Assembly (NCBI GenBank): GCA_964011275.1
Contig: CAXGOB010000025.1
Location: 1-57,534 of the forward strand
Length of the DNA: 57,534 bases
Direction: 5' to 3'
From: UBA7328 sp002471345
GTDB taxonomy: Bacteria; Bacteroidota; Bacteroidia; Chitinophagales; Saprospiraceae
Shown here: piece by piece, positions 18,717 through 27,660 of the stretch
Layout of the letters: every line of letters begins with the position of its first letter
Numbering within the stretch: the stretch's first letter is position 1
Made by a program: the position numbers and the translations under genes
Notes under the pieces: model-generated
Databases searched by the model: none
Seen by the model: the letters and a program-made list of their open reading frames with translations, nothing else
Told to the model about the DNA's origin: nothing

Positions 18717-19232
18717 TTACCTTTCTAACTTAATTTTTTTTGAAGACTCGACTGGGAGTAAAACACTGAGATGTTGAATGAATTTTTTAAAAGATTCATT
18801 AGAGTATGAATAGGACTCTCTGACCTGCCCACTAGTATCTACTAAAATCAAATCATGCTCCATAAACACTTTCTCTAATACTTGATTAGATAAAACAAGT
18901 TTATGCTTTTCTCCCCAAGTTTCATTTTCAGAAATCTCTGAATAGGTACTCAGAGAAAAATACTTATTCCCTTGATACTTATCATACACTTCTTTCATCT
19001 GAGCTTTAGGGACATCATCCATATCTACAAAAGCATTGACCATTTCAGGAACAAGATCAACTTCAGGAACAAACACATTTGTAAGATCGATGTCCACTTT
19101 GCTTTGCTTTAAGGCTTCTATCGCATCAATCCTAAATGAAAGCCCCTGCCTTAAATATACATATGAAAGCATAGGCATACCTATTATTACAAACACAACA
19201 GAACCTGCAATTAATTTTCCGTAAGCTTTCAT
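18717..19232 (-). CDS. Sco1/SenC-like oxidase assembly protein lacking the copper motif (tentative)
   Basis: A 171-residue protein with an N-terminal membrane anchor (residues 7-27) and a periplasmic domain. Position in the operon (between COX4 and DUF420) is where many Bacteroidota carry a Sco-type copper chaperone. The end of the domain (LILVDTSGQVRESYSYSNESFKKFI) resembles the Sco/thioredoxin-like strand-helix after the conserved histidine, and H126 (MEHDLILVD) sits at that place. However the copper-binding CxxxC is absent: the segment that should hold it reads AFVDMDDVPKAQM, and the protein has no cysteine at all. It is therefore either a degenerate Sco paralogue with a structural role or an unrelated thioredoxin-fold protein. 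There is a 74-base gap before it, the largest in the operon. Confidence 0.6.
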   Translation of the reverse strand: MKAYGKLIAGSVVFVIIGMPMLSYVYLRQGLSFRIDAIEALKQSKVDIDLTNVFVPEVDLVPEMVNAFVDMDDVPKAQMKEVYDKYQGNKYFSLSTYSEISENETWGEKHKLVLSNQVLEKVFMEHDLILVDTSGQVRESYSYSNESFKKFIQHLSVLLPVESSKKIKLER

Positions 19233-19306
19233 AACCTGAGCCGCATCATGCGGTATAATTAAAATAAAAAAAGCTTAGTGATGTTCACTCCGCTTTTCAT
19301 TATTTC

Positions 19307-19720
19307 CTAAATGGTATAATCTTTTAAAAGTTCATCGGGAGCATCATATTTCAGATATCCTATTTCTTCTATTTTTTCTTTGTTCTTATTATCTATAAGA
19401 TCTCTTCTATTTCCCCAATCATTTCCTTCATACAAGAAGGCTATCACTCCCCAAACTAAAAGAAAAGTAGGTAGTAAAACTGACTTTGCCAACCCATTCA
19501 TCTCATATTTCATATGCATGAACTCAAAAACAATGTATACTGCTTTAGTAAGACTTAAGACAATCATCAAGATACCCATGAGCCATATAGGCCAATGCCA
19601 TCCTTCTACTATGTAGCCTTTACCAAGTAGTGCAACTCCAACCTCTACAATTGTAATTACCCCTAGAAGGAGAATTGTAGAAAGGGCTATTTTTTTAGAC
19701 TTTTCATAATCGTGAGCCAT
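19307..19720 (-). CDS. ctaF: Cytochrome c oxidase subunit IV family protein
   Basis: A 137-residue inner-membrane protein with three hydrophobic helices (residues 11-32, 43-65, 80-98). The second ends in KAVYIVFEFMHMKYE, the signature of the prokaryotic COX4 (CtaF-type) small subunit. It stabilises the catalytic core of heme-copper oxidase. It begins 15 bases after the larger subunit III gene, in the oxidase operon. The C-terminal ~35 residues are charged and cytoplasmic. Confidence 0.88.
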   Translation of the reverse strand: MAHDYEKSKKIALSTILLLGVITIVEVGVALLGKGYIVEGWHWPIWLMGILMIVLSLTKAVYIVFEFMHMKYEMNGLAKSVLLPTFLLVWGVIAFLYEGNDWGNRRDLIDNKNKEKIEEIGYLKYDAPDELLKDYTI

Positions 19721-19735
19721 TCTATGTCTATCTTT

Positions 19736-20587
19736 TTAAAGTAAGTAAAATAAAAGGAAAACAAATACCCATACCAAATCTACAAAGTGCCAGTACAAGC
19801 CTATTTTCTCAACCATCTCGTAGCCATTCTTCCGTTTGGCATAGTTTCCACTAATCACATTTATAAGAATAATAAGTAGAAAAACTACCCCTGAGAGCAC
19901 GTGAAATCCATGAAAACCTGTTATACAAAAGAATAATGCTCCAAAAGCACGTGGACCGAAGCTTTGTTCCTTTACAATTCCAGTTTCTTCCCCTTCAGTT
20001 ACTCTATATTTTAGTTGATGGTATTCTCCTTCATACTTGTGTATGAGGTAAGGGTCTCCAGGAACAAAAGTTGTTCCTTCTGTAATATCATGTCCATCTC
20101 CTTCAAGGTAAACTCCACTTTCTACATGAGCTCCAAAAGGATTAGTCAATACAGTCATGTGTTCTTTCGCAATAAGAGTATTCCATTCCCATGCTTGACA
20201 TCCTAAAAAACCCAAGCCTCCAATAATTGTCCAAACCATCCAAACTGTCACTCCTTGTTTATTCTCTCTTGCACCTTCTTGTACAGCTCTAACCATTGTG
20301 TATGATGAGAATAATAACACGAAAGTCATAAACGTTACAAAAATCAAAGGCCAACCACCTGCTTCTCCAGGTAATGATTCTGGTAACAATTGAAATACAA
20401 AATCAGGTACTGGCCATGATGGATTACTCACCCGAAGTGCTCCATATGCTATCAAAAATGCAGAAAATGTAAATGCATCTGAAAGGAGAAAGTACCACAT
20501 CATCAGCTTTCCATAGCTGGCTCCCATCGGTCGGGTCCCACCGTCCCATCTTTCTTTCTCTGATATTATAGTTGATTCTGTTGCCAT
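19736..20587 (-). CDS. ctaE: Cytochrome c oxidase subunit III, long form with soluble insertion
   Basis: A 283-residue inner-membrane protein of the heme-copper oxidase subunit III family: WYFLLSDAFTFSAFLIAY near residue 31, then GFHGFHVLSGVVFLLI, and a final YWHFVDLVWVFVFLLFYLL. A hydrophilic stretch of about 70 residues (140-213) is inserted between two helices and is absent from the shorter paralogue upstream. Two subunit III paralogues in tandem are usual for this operon type in Bacteroidota. The insertion probably forms an external domain on the oxidase or contacts ACIII. Confidence 0.92.
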   Translation of the reverse strand: MATESTIISEKERWDGGTRPMGASYGKLMMWYFLLSDAFTFSAFLIAYGALRVSNPSWPVPDFVFQLLPESLPGEAGGWPLIFVTFMTFVLLFSSYTMVRAVQEGARENKQGVTVWMVWTIIGGLGFLGCQAWEWNTLIAKEHMTVLTNPFGAHVESGVYLEGDGHDITEGTTFVPGDPYLIHKYEGEYHQLKYRVTEGEETGIVKEQSFGPRAFGALFFCITGFHGFHVLSGVVFLLIILINVISGNYAKRKNGYEMVEKIGLYWHFVDLVWVFVFLLFYLL

Positions 20588-20609
20588 TGATATTATTCTT
20601 ACTGACTAT

Positions 20610-21176
20610 TTATCTGCTCATTAATAAGAAAACCAATAGATACACCCAAAGTATATCCACGAAATGCCAATATTGAAGTGTCAGTTCAAAATTGGTTTTT
20701 CTTTTTTCTGTAAATTTTTTAAGTGTGAAAGCATTAATAATGCTCACTACTAAAGCGGCTAAACCACCTAATATATGAAGGCCATGAATGCCTGTAATTA
20801 CATACAAAAATGACCCAGAGGGGTTTCCTTTAAGATCTACCCCTATAGAAAACAATTCATTCCACCCTTGATATTGTAATACTAAAAACACGCATCCGAG
20901 AACAAAAGCAGCGATCAAGCCACCTTGATATAGAGGTATATTTCTTTTTTTATAGCTCGAGTATCCGACATGAAGACACAAACTACTCACTAACAAGACT
21001 AATGTACTGTAATAGAATACAGTTGGAATACTAAATTCTAACCAGTTTCCTCCTGCTCTTCTTACTAAATATGCACTAGTCAATGATGCAAACATCATCA
21101 TGATGCTCCCCATACCAATCCACATTGCAAACTTCAGTGGATTAAGTCTTGTATGGTGACTTTTTGAATTGCTCAT
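20610..21176 (-). CDS. ctaE: Cytochrome c oxidase subunit III, short form
   Basis: A subunit III homologue of 188 residues counted from the ATG at 21176. A GTG at 21194 would add six residues and overlap the last base of cyoE, and either could be used. It has five hydrophobic helices, with SAYLVRRAGGNWLEF near the start and the family signatures GIHGLHILGGLAAL and LQYWHFVDILWVYLLVFLL. Subunit III guards proton uptake and stability of the oxidase core. It lies between cyoE and the long subunit III gene. Confidence 0.9.
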   Translation of the reverse strand: MSNSKSHHTRLNPLKFAMWIGMGSIMMMFASLTSAYLVRRAGGNWLEFSIPTVFYYSTLVLLVSSLCLHVGYSSYKKRNIPLYQGGLIAAFVLGCVFLVLQYQGWNELFSIGVDLKGNPSGSFLYVITGIHGLHILGGLAALVVSIINAFTLKKFTEKRKTNFELTLQYWHFVDILWVYLLVFLLMSR

Positions 21177-21193
21177 GGTTACTGTATTATTCA

Positions 21194-22117
21194 CTATATC
21201 ATTCCAATTATGATTACTAATAATACAGCCGGAATATATGCAATGCTACCAAAGAGCAAATGTAAAGCAGACTTATCGTCAAATTTCATATAAAACCTTA
21301 TAGATAAAGCAATGAATCCAAATGTCAGGATAGACAATACCAAAAGAGCAACAATAGACTGAACACCAGCATAATACAAAATCACCATACATGGTAACAA
21401 CATTAAGCTCATTACAATACCACTTACACCTATTGATCTAGATGGGCTGCTCATATCGCCTTTTGGAATAAACTTAAATCCTGCTTGATGGTAATCTTTA
21501 TACCCTTTAAAAGCTATAGACCAAAAATGTGGGTATTGCCAAAAAAACTGAACTAAAAATAGTCCCAATGCCAATAATGTCAATTCTCCAGTGAATGCAA
21601 CAACACCTATCAGCATAGGCATAGCACCTGATATAGCTCCAATGAAAACTGCTGCAGTACTATATCTCTTTAGAGGAGTATAGATAAAAGCATACAACAC
21701 AAAGGCTATCATGCCTAAAAGTCCGCATAGTGGATTGAAAAAAGACAATAGCGTAATTCCTACCATGCACATCATACCAGCAGCTAACACAGCCTCTGAT
21801 ACAGATATCCTACCAGTCACAACAGGTCTATTCATGGTACGCTTCATATGCTTGTCGTAGTCTCTTTCAAGGACCTCATTGATTGCATTAGACGCTCCTG
21901 TAACAAAAAAACCGCCTAACCCTAACATCAATATCTCAAACATATTGACAGTCAAACCAGATGCTATTACAAATGACCCAACGGCTGTTAACACCACTAT
22001 CAGTGTTAAATTCAGTTTAACTAACTGTGCATAGTCAGTTACTTTTGAAGCCTTACCTTTTTTCAAAGATACTTCAGAAGTGGTATAGTTTGATATCGTA
22101 CTAGTGCGACTCTTCAA
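21194..22117 (-). CDS. cyoE: Heme O synthase (protoheme IX farnesyltransferase)
   Basis: A UbiA-family prenyltransferase that farnesylates heme b to heme O, needed for the oxidase encoded next to it. The active-site motif NAINEVLERDYDKHMKRT (with NxxxDxxxD-like spacing) and a second motif YKDYHQAGFKFIP are present, with about nine membrane helices. The frame has no ATG before the core of the enzyme. The start taken is TTG at 22117, which overlaps the end of ctaD by 17 bases; another TTG lies about 16 codons further in. Length, 307 residues, is normal. Confidence 0.93.
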   Translation of the reverse strand: MKSRTSTISNYTTSEVSLKKGKASKVTDYAQLVKLNLTLIVVLTAVGSFVIASGLTVNMFEILMLGLGGFFVTGASNAINEVLERDYDKHMKRTMNRPVVTGRISVSEAVLAAGMMCMVGITLLSFFNPLCGLLGMIAFVLYAFIYTPLKRYSTAAVFIGAISGAMPMLIGVVAFTGELTLLALGLFLVQFFWQYPHFWSIAFKGYKDYHQAGFKFIPKGDMSSPSRSIGVSGIVMSLMLLPCMVILYYAGVQSIVALLVLSILTFGFIALSIRFYMKFDDKSALHLLFGSIAYIPAVLLVIIIGMI

Positions 22118-23951
22118 GTTTCTCTTCTTCTGTTAGTGGTACATATTGTGGAATGAATTCATTCCCATCTTTTCCGTAATCGTATGGCCATCTGTGTACA
22201 CTAGGTATTTTTCCTTCCCAGTTACCATGACCGGCTTCTATCGGTGTAGTCCATTCTAAAGTATTAGCACCATATGGATTCCTGACTTTCTGTTTCTTTC
22301 CATAATTCATACTATAGAAAAAATTTACCACGAAAAGGATACTCGCTCCAAAAGTAATAATCGCAGCTATTGTGATGAATTGATTCATAGCAGTGAACTG
22401 CTCGAATGCTTCAAAAGAGTCAAATCTATAATATCTTCTGGGCACACCAGCCATTCCCAAATAATGCATAGGCCAGAATATAGCATAGGCACCAATGATT
22501 GTCATCCAAAAATGAATTTTTCCTAAGGTCTCATTCATAAACCTTCCAAACATCTTAGGAAACCAATGATAAATCCCAGCAAACATCCCAAACATCGCTG
22601 CAACTCCCATCACAATGTGGAAATGAGCCACTACGAAGTAAGTATCATGCATTTGTATATCAATAGCCGAATTACCTAAGAAGATCCCTGTCAGTCCACC
22701 AGAAACGAATAAAGAGATAAAACCTATAGCAAACAGCATAGCTGAGTTCAATCGTATCTGCCCTCCCCAAAGGGTCGTTATCCAGTTAAACACTTTTACT
22801 GCCGATGGGACGGCAATTATCAATGTGAATATCACAAAGAAATTAGAAAGGAAAGGATTTACTCCTGACATAAACATATGGTGAGCCCAGACAATAAATG
22901 AAAGGAAAGCAATTGCCAAAATAGAATAAACCATCGCCTTATATCCAAATACTGGCTTTCGTGCATGTACAGATAATACTTCTGATACAATCCCCATAGC
23001 AGGAAGTATAATGATATATACCTCTGGATGCCCTAAGAACCAGAATAAATGCTGGTATAAAATTGGGCTACCTCCTACATAATCTAAAGCTTGTCCAGCA
23101 ATAAATATGTCACTCAAATAGAAACTCGTTCCTAACCCTCTATCAAACATCAAAAGGAAAAATCCTGAAGCTAATACTGGGAAAGAAAGAAGACCAATAA
23201 TGGCAGTCACAAAAAATGCCCAAATTGTCAGCGGCATCTTCCATAAGCTCATACCCTTAGTTCTAAGATTTAGGATAGTTGTGATATAGTTGATTCCTCC
23301 TAGAAGCACTGAGACTACAAAGAGTACTAAACTTACTAACCATAATGTCATTCCTCCTGCGGATCCTGATGAGGCTTGGGGCAATGCACTCAATGGTGGA
23401 TACCCTGTCCAACCTCCAGAAAAGGGACCTGTATTCAAAAATAAAGAATACATCATTACTGCTCCAGCCAAAAAGAAGAACCAGTAAGACAACATATTTA
23501 AAAATGGAGATGCCATATCTCTTGCTCCTACCTGAAGTGGAATCAAAAGATTAGAGAATGTACCACTCAATCCTGCAGTCAATACAAAGAATACGATAAT
23601 AGTACCATGCATGGTGACCAAAGCATAATAGAACTGAGGATCCAGTGTTCCTATGCCCGTTTCTTCATTAAGTAAAATCCATCTACCCAATATGGGTTTT
23701 AGCCAAGCAAGACTTTCTTCTGGGAATCCCAATTGAAGTCTAAATACTATAGACATTGCTGCCCCAATAATAGCCCAGATCATTCCAGTGATTAAAAACT
23801 GTCTAGCAATGATCTTGTGATCCATACTGAAGATATATTTGAATATAAATCCAGTCTGATATTTGTCGCCATGGTGATGCTCATGAAAATGATCATCAAA
23901 ACCATCTTCCTTGATCAACTTCTTTTCGTCGTAAGTAATAATACTTGCCAT
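22101..23951 (-). CDS. ctaD: Cytochrome c oxidase subunit I
   Basis: A 616-residue catalytic subunit with twelve or more helices. It carries the heme a and a3/CuB ligands: MHGTIIVFF in helix II, GHPEVYIIILP with the His-Tyr pair in helix VI, AHHMF in helix VII, and MHDTYFVVAHFHIVMG in helix X. A K-channel lysine is present in FGYKAMVYS. The HPEVY form fits the A-type family. The N-terminus has a short His-rich tail (FHEHHHGD, residues 22-29) before the first helix. It starts 5 bases after coxB ends. Confidence 0.97.
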   Translation of the reverse strand: MASIITYDEKKLIKEDGFDDHFHEHHHGDKYQTGFIFKYIFSMDHKIIARQFLITGMIWAIIGAAMSIVFRLQLGFPEESLAWLKPILGRWILLNEETGIGTLDPQFYYALVTMHGTIIVFFVLTAGLSGTFSNLLIPLQVGARDMASPFLNMLSYWFFFLAGAVMMYSLFLNTGPFSGGWTGYPPLSALPQASSGSAGGMTLWLVSLVLFVVSVLLGGINYITTILNLRTKGMSLWKMPLTIWAFFVTAIIGLLSFPVLASGFFLLMFDRGLGTSFYLSDIFIAGQALDYVGGSPILYQHLFWFLGHPEVYIIILPAMGIVSEVLSVHARKPVFGYKAMVYSILAIAFLSFIVWAHHMFMSGVNPFLSNFFVIFTLIIAVPSAVKVFNWITTLWGGQIRLNSAMLFAIGFISLFVSGGLTGIFLGNSAIDIQMHDTYFVVAHFHIVMGVAAMFGMFAGIYHWFPKMFGRFMNETLGKIHFWMTIIGAYAIFWPMHYLGMAGVPRRYYRFDSFEAFEQFTAMNQFITIAAIITFGASILFVVNFFYSMNYGKKQKVRNPYGANTLEWTTPIEAGHGNWEGKIPSVHRWPYDYGKDGNEFIPQYVPLTEEEKLEESH

Positions 23952-23956
23952 AACAG

Positions 23957-25465
23957 TTAAATCTTATTGTTTGAAGTAATTCTCATTTCTATACGTCTGT
24001 TATTTTGACGCCCTTCCGATGTTTCATTAGTATCTAATGGCCTGTTTTGACCATATCCTGCATCTGTCAATCTTGTCGCTGATATTCCTTTATTCACTAA
24101 ATAAGAAACCACATTTTTAGCTCTTTGGGAAGATAGGATATCGTTTGATCCAGAATCCCCTGTATTGTCAGTATGACCTGATATCTCAATATTAACACCA
24201 ACATTCCTACTTAGAATATCAGCAATATTATCAAGTTCATAGTTACTATCTTCTTTAAGAGTAGCAGATCCTGTATCAAAAAACAAATTAGTCAACCTTA
24301 TAGATCTCTCAAAATCATCAGCTGTAATTGCCTTCTGTACTTCTAATCCCAAATCCTTTGCTCTTTCCTCAGCCTCAATTGGCAACAAATTTCCTTTAAA
24401 TGGATCATCATCAGTATTTCTGATGTTGGTCATATAGTACGAAGATTGCTCTTTTAACCATTTGTTATACTCTTCCTCTGATACAATTCTAAGAACTCTT
24501 CTCATTGAATAATGCCCTTTACCACAAAGCTCCGCACATGCCAATTCATAATTAAACATCTCCCACCTTTGAGGGCCATCCGGCTCCGTATCATCATAAG
24601 GAACCTGATATTCAGGATAGTCTTTGAGATTATTTCGATATTCTTCGGTAGTAACAGTTGGAGTGAAAACAAAATAGGTAGGCAACCCAGGGATGGCATC
24701 CATTTTTAATCTAAAATGAGGAAGATCAAAGTTGTGCAACACATCCTTTGCCGTTATCCTCACTCTTACCTTTTGATTGACAGGCAGAAGAAACTCTCCA
24801 GAGACATGGACATCATCTATATTCTTGACATCACTCCAATCTTGTCCAAGAGGATTGTTTGCTGGATTTATCAGTTTAAAGTTTTTTGTTCCTAATTTAT
24901 TATCTGCTCCAGGATATCTTATCTCCCATAGGAACTGGGAGCCAGTGGCCTCTATCTCTATATAATCCTCTTCTGGATCCACATCAAACATAATATCATT
25001 CCATGCAATAAGGCCTTGAACAACTAGAATTGTCATTACAATAGCTGGAATACCAGTCCATATAATTTCTAGTTTATTACTATGAGAAAAAAAAGTGGCT
25101 TTTTTGCCTGGTTGATCTCGGTATTTGTAAGCATACCAAAATGTAAGAATATGCGTAAGAATAAATACTGGCACTGTAGCTAATAATGTTACATTGAACA
25201 GACTATCAAGTGTACCACCATGTGCTGAGGCCGATATATGAGGCCCATATCCCAACATTGCATCTTTATAATACCAAGCTGAAACAACGCAAAAAACTAA
25301 GAAGACCACCATGAAAATGACCATCCAAACGGCAGATCTGTCATTACTACGTCTTTGTACCTCTTCTTCTCCTCTGATCTTTCCAGCCAAATCGGTCACC
25401 TTACCAATCTGTACGGCGATAACACCGATTAATACTAGAATACCAACTATTAAAAAACCAATCAT
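23957..25465 (-). CDS. ctaC: Cytochrome c oxidase subunit II fused to an OmpA-like peptidoglycan-binding domain
   Basis: A 502-residue protein, about 100-150 residues longer than usual subunit II. Four hydrophobic segments (about 1-20, 46-66, 88-111, 134-155) precede a cupredoxin CuA domain. CuA ligands are all present: H244 (VLHNFD), C310, E312, C314, H318 and M321 (CAELCGKGHYSM). After a linker (340-385) an OmpA C-terminal domain fills residues 388-498 (LFFDTGSATLKEDS, then ISGHTDNTGD, SSQRAKNVV, GYGQNRP and NNRRIEMRI). The peptidoglycan-anchoring Asp and Arg of OmpA correspond to D433 and R448. Because the CuA domain faces the periplasm, the OmpA domain does too, so wall binding is topologically possible. 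One reading frame spans the junction, with no frameshift sign. It lies in its normal place between actF and ctaD. Confidence 0.95.
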   Translation of the reverse strand: MIGFLIVGILVLIGVIAVQIGKVTDLAGKIRGEEEVQRRSNDRSAVWMVIFMVVFLVFCVVSAWYYKDAMLGYGPHISASAHGGTLDSLFNVTLLATVPVFILTHILTFWYAYKYRDQPGKKATFFSHSNKLEIIWTGIPAIVMTILVVQGLIAWNDIMFDVDPEEDYIEIEATGSQFLWEIRYPGADNKLGTKNFKLINPANNPLGQDWSDVKNIDDVHVSGEFLLPVNQKVRVRITAKDVLHNFDLPHFRLKMDAIPGLPTYFVFTPTVTTEEYRNNLKDYPEYQVPYDDTEPDGPQRWEMFNYELACAELCGKGHYSMRRVLRIVSEEEYNKWLKEQSSYYMTNIRNTDDDPFKGNLLPIEAEERAKDLGLEVQKAITADDFERSIRLTNLFFDTGSATLKEDSNYELDNIADILSRNVGVNIEISGHTDNTGDSGSNDILSSQRAKNVVSYLVNKGISATRLTDAGYGQNRPLDTNETSEGRQNNRRIEMRITSNNKI

Positions 25466-25476
25466 TTAAGTATAAT

Positions 25477-26778
25477 TTATACGTGGTGATTTAAACTCTC
25501 GGTGATGTACGGATCATTGACCGGTACTAATCGAGACTTTGATAAAACTGTATATATAATGAATAGGAAGAGGCATAAAAATCCTATAAAAGTCCCTATT
25601 TCTAAAAATCCAGGTAAAGTAAATCCAGAAACGAAAGTTGATACATGCTCCGTAGCATGTCCAGCTGTTTCTGCAACTCCATGACCTGCATCGTGTCCAT
25701 GTCCATCATGATCATGAACCGCCCCTCCTAAGGCATGAGCCGTATGAAGAGCTCCTGGTTTGATCATAAGAAAGTAATCAATCCAATGACCAAAAATTAC
25801 TAGGAGTGCAACAAAACTTAATGAACCAAACTTTCTCTTAGTGTCATTTCTCATCAGGATGAAAAATGGAAGAACAAAATTCATAACAAGATTAGTGTAA
25901 AACAGTACAGGATAATTCATCACCCTCTCCTTAAAGTACACTGTCTCTTCACCAATATTAGCATACCAAATCAACATGTATTGAGAAAACCATAGGTAGG
26001 TCCAGAAAATACTGAAACCAAATAAGAATTTTCCTAAATCATGAATATGTTCGGTGGATACGTTCTCATAATATCCTTTTCCTTTCAAATAAACCAATAC
26101 TAGTATGGTCATAGCAATCATGGATACAAATAAACTCGCTCCACAGTACCATGCAAATAGTGTACTATACCAATGTGCGTCTAATGACATAACCCATTGC
26201 CAAATCACTAAGGTCAAAGTAAAGCCTGCTAAAGGTAAAAAAGCCGCAGCCCACACTCTTTGTCTATGATGTAATTTAAAACTTGGATCTCCTTCTTTAT
26301 CTTCTCTTATAGATAGAGATCTCATTCTCCAATAAAAGAAAAACCATACTCCTGTGACAACTACTGAACTGATAAAAAACCAAGTCAGGTTTAAAAAACC
26401 AGATTTCCCTTTGAGAATTTTATCATCAGCAACTGAGGCTTGATCAGCCCAATGGTATAAATGATGCCATTCAAATTTAGCTCCTAAGAATACAATGAAC
26501 ATCAATATGATTCCGACAATCAAAAACATTCCAAAAGCTTCCCAAACACGCTTAAACAATGAGGACCATCCAGCCCATGCCGTTACACATATAGAATAAA
26601 AGAAAACTGCCATAAATGATATTCCAGTAAAAAAGACCGTATTGTGTAAAAAATTAGTCCAGAACCTGGTATGTGTGGCGTCATCATTAACATACACCCA
26701 ACCTAAACATGCTATACCTAACACGATTCCTGAAAGGAGTAAATTTCTTTGTTTATTCGATACTACGTATGTATTCAT
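25477..26778 (-). CDS. actF: Alternative complex III membrane subunit ActF
   Basis: A 433-residue inner-membrane protein with about ten helices, the second NrfD/ActC-like membrane subunit of alternative complex III (quinol:cytochrome c oxidoreductase). Helical features include WVYVNDDATHTRFWTNFLHN near the N-terminus, W-H-W pairs at 104-110 and MSLDAHWYSTLFAWYCGASLF. A His-rich loop runs from residue 345 to 378 (HDHDGHGHDAGHG). Between actE (17 bases upstream) and coxB (11 bases downstream). Confidence 0.92.
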   Translation of the reverse strand: MNTYVVSNKQRNLLLSGIVLGIACLGWVYVNDDATHTRFWTNFLHNTVFFTGISFMAVFFYSICVTAWAGWSSLFKRVWEAFGMFLIVGIILMFIVFLGAKFEWHHLYHWADQASVADDKILKGKSGFLNLTWFFISSVVVTGVWFFFYWRMRSLSIREDKEGDPSFKLHHRQRVWAAAFLPLAGFTLTLVIWQWVMSLDAHWYSTLFAWYCGASLFVSMIAMTILVLVYLKGKGYYENVSTEHIHDLGKFLFGFSIFWTYLWFSQYMLIWYANIGEETVYFKERVMNYPVLFYTNLVMNFVLPFFILMRNDTKRKFGSLSFVALLVIFGHWIDYFLMIKPGALHTAHALGGAVHDHDGHGHDAGHGVAETAGHATEHVSTFVSGFTLPGFLEIGTFIGFLCLFLFIIYTVLSKSRLVPVNDPYITESLNHHV

Positions 26779-26795
26779 CTTCTTACGTAAAATTA

Positions 26796-27650
26796 TTAAT
26801 GATGAGAATTATCTCCATGTTCATCATGACTTCCATGATCTTCATCGCCTCCTTCATGACCTGCCTCATCCATATGATCTTCTTCAATGTGCACTGCCAT
26901 TTCACCTGCAGGAATATCTACTGTATTCAATGTATTTTCTAACTGGCTATAGGCAAGGCTTAAACTTTTAGCCTGTAGTGATCTGATATGATGGATTACC
27001 TGCCATCTTTCTTCATATGACAACTTATCAGAATAGCCTCCCATCATATTTTTACCATACATGATAGAATGGTAATATCTGCCGTTGGAAGAATTGATAA
27101 ATTCCTCTAAAAGCATATTAGCTGGTTGAACTGGGTATTTTCCACCTTCATCAAATTTTGCAGGGTCTGCATCTCGAACTAAGTATCCTAAACCATCTCC
27201 ATTCTCTCCGTGACAAATTCCACAAAAAATTGTATACAATTCTTTTCCTGTGGCTAAGCCTGCATCTGTAATCTGGTATGGATTATCTATAATTTCAGCT
27301 ATTGCTCTTACCCTTTCTTCTTCAGTATCTTCATAATAGTAGGGTACACTTCCATTTGGTGTAAAACCAATTCCTGAGGAAGTATTGTTTGCATTTGTAT
27401 TGCCAGCATATCCTCTTGGGATCGTCCCGTTGACAGGCTCTCTAGGTACTGCATATGCATAATATTCATCCTCAGTTCCCCAAGTATTGTTGTAGTAATA
27501 GTTATAATAATTTGCCTCATAAGCTATACTATGGGACATATCAGGCATATACTCACTACCAGTTACATTTCCACCTGGTTGCTGACAGGCCGATAAATAT
27601 AGCAAGGCAGCAAAAATGAATGGAACAGTTATTTTTTTAATCATCGACAT
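26796..27650 (-). CDS. actE: Alternative complex III monoheme cytochrome c lipoprotein ActE
   Basis: A 284-residue exported lipoprotein. The N-terminal signal ends in the lipobox LSAC (Cys22). A Tyr/Asn-rich linker follows. One class I cytochrome c domain carries the heme motif CGICH (C143-H147), with a probable axial methionine in YGKNMMGG. The C-terminus is a His/Asp/Glu-rich tail (about residues 253-284, HDEHGDNSHH at the end). ActE is known to accept electrons from ActA and pass them towards the oxidase. A second ATG lies two codons downstream; either gives the same mature protein. Confidence 0.92.
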   Translation of the reverse strand: MSMIKKITVPFIFAALLYLSACQQPGGNVTGSEYMPDMSHSIAYEANYYNYYYNNTWGTEDEYYAYAVPREPVNGTIPRGYAGNTNANNTSSGIGFTPNGSVPYYYEDTEEERVRAIAEIIDNPYQITDAGLATGKELYTIFCGICHGENGDGLGYLVRDADPAKFDEGGKYPVQPANMLLEEFINSSNGRYYHSIMYGKNMMGGYSDKLSYEERWQVIHHIRSLQAKSLSLAYSQLENTLNTVDIPAGEMAVHIEEDHMDEAGHEGGDEDHGSHDEHGDNSHH

Positions 27651-27660
27651 TTTCTATTTC

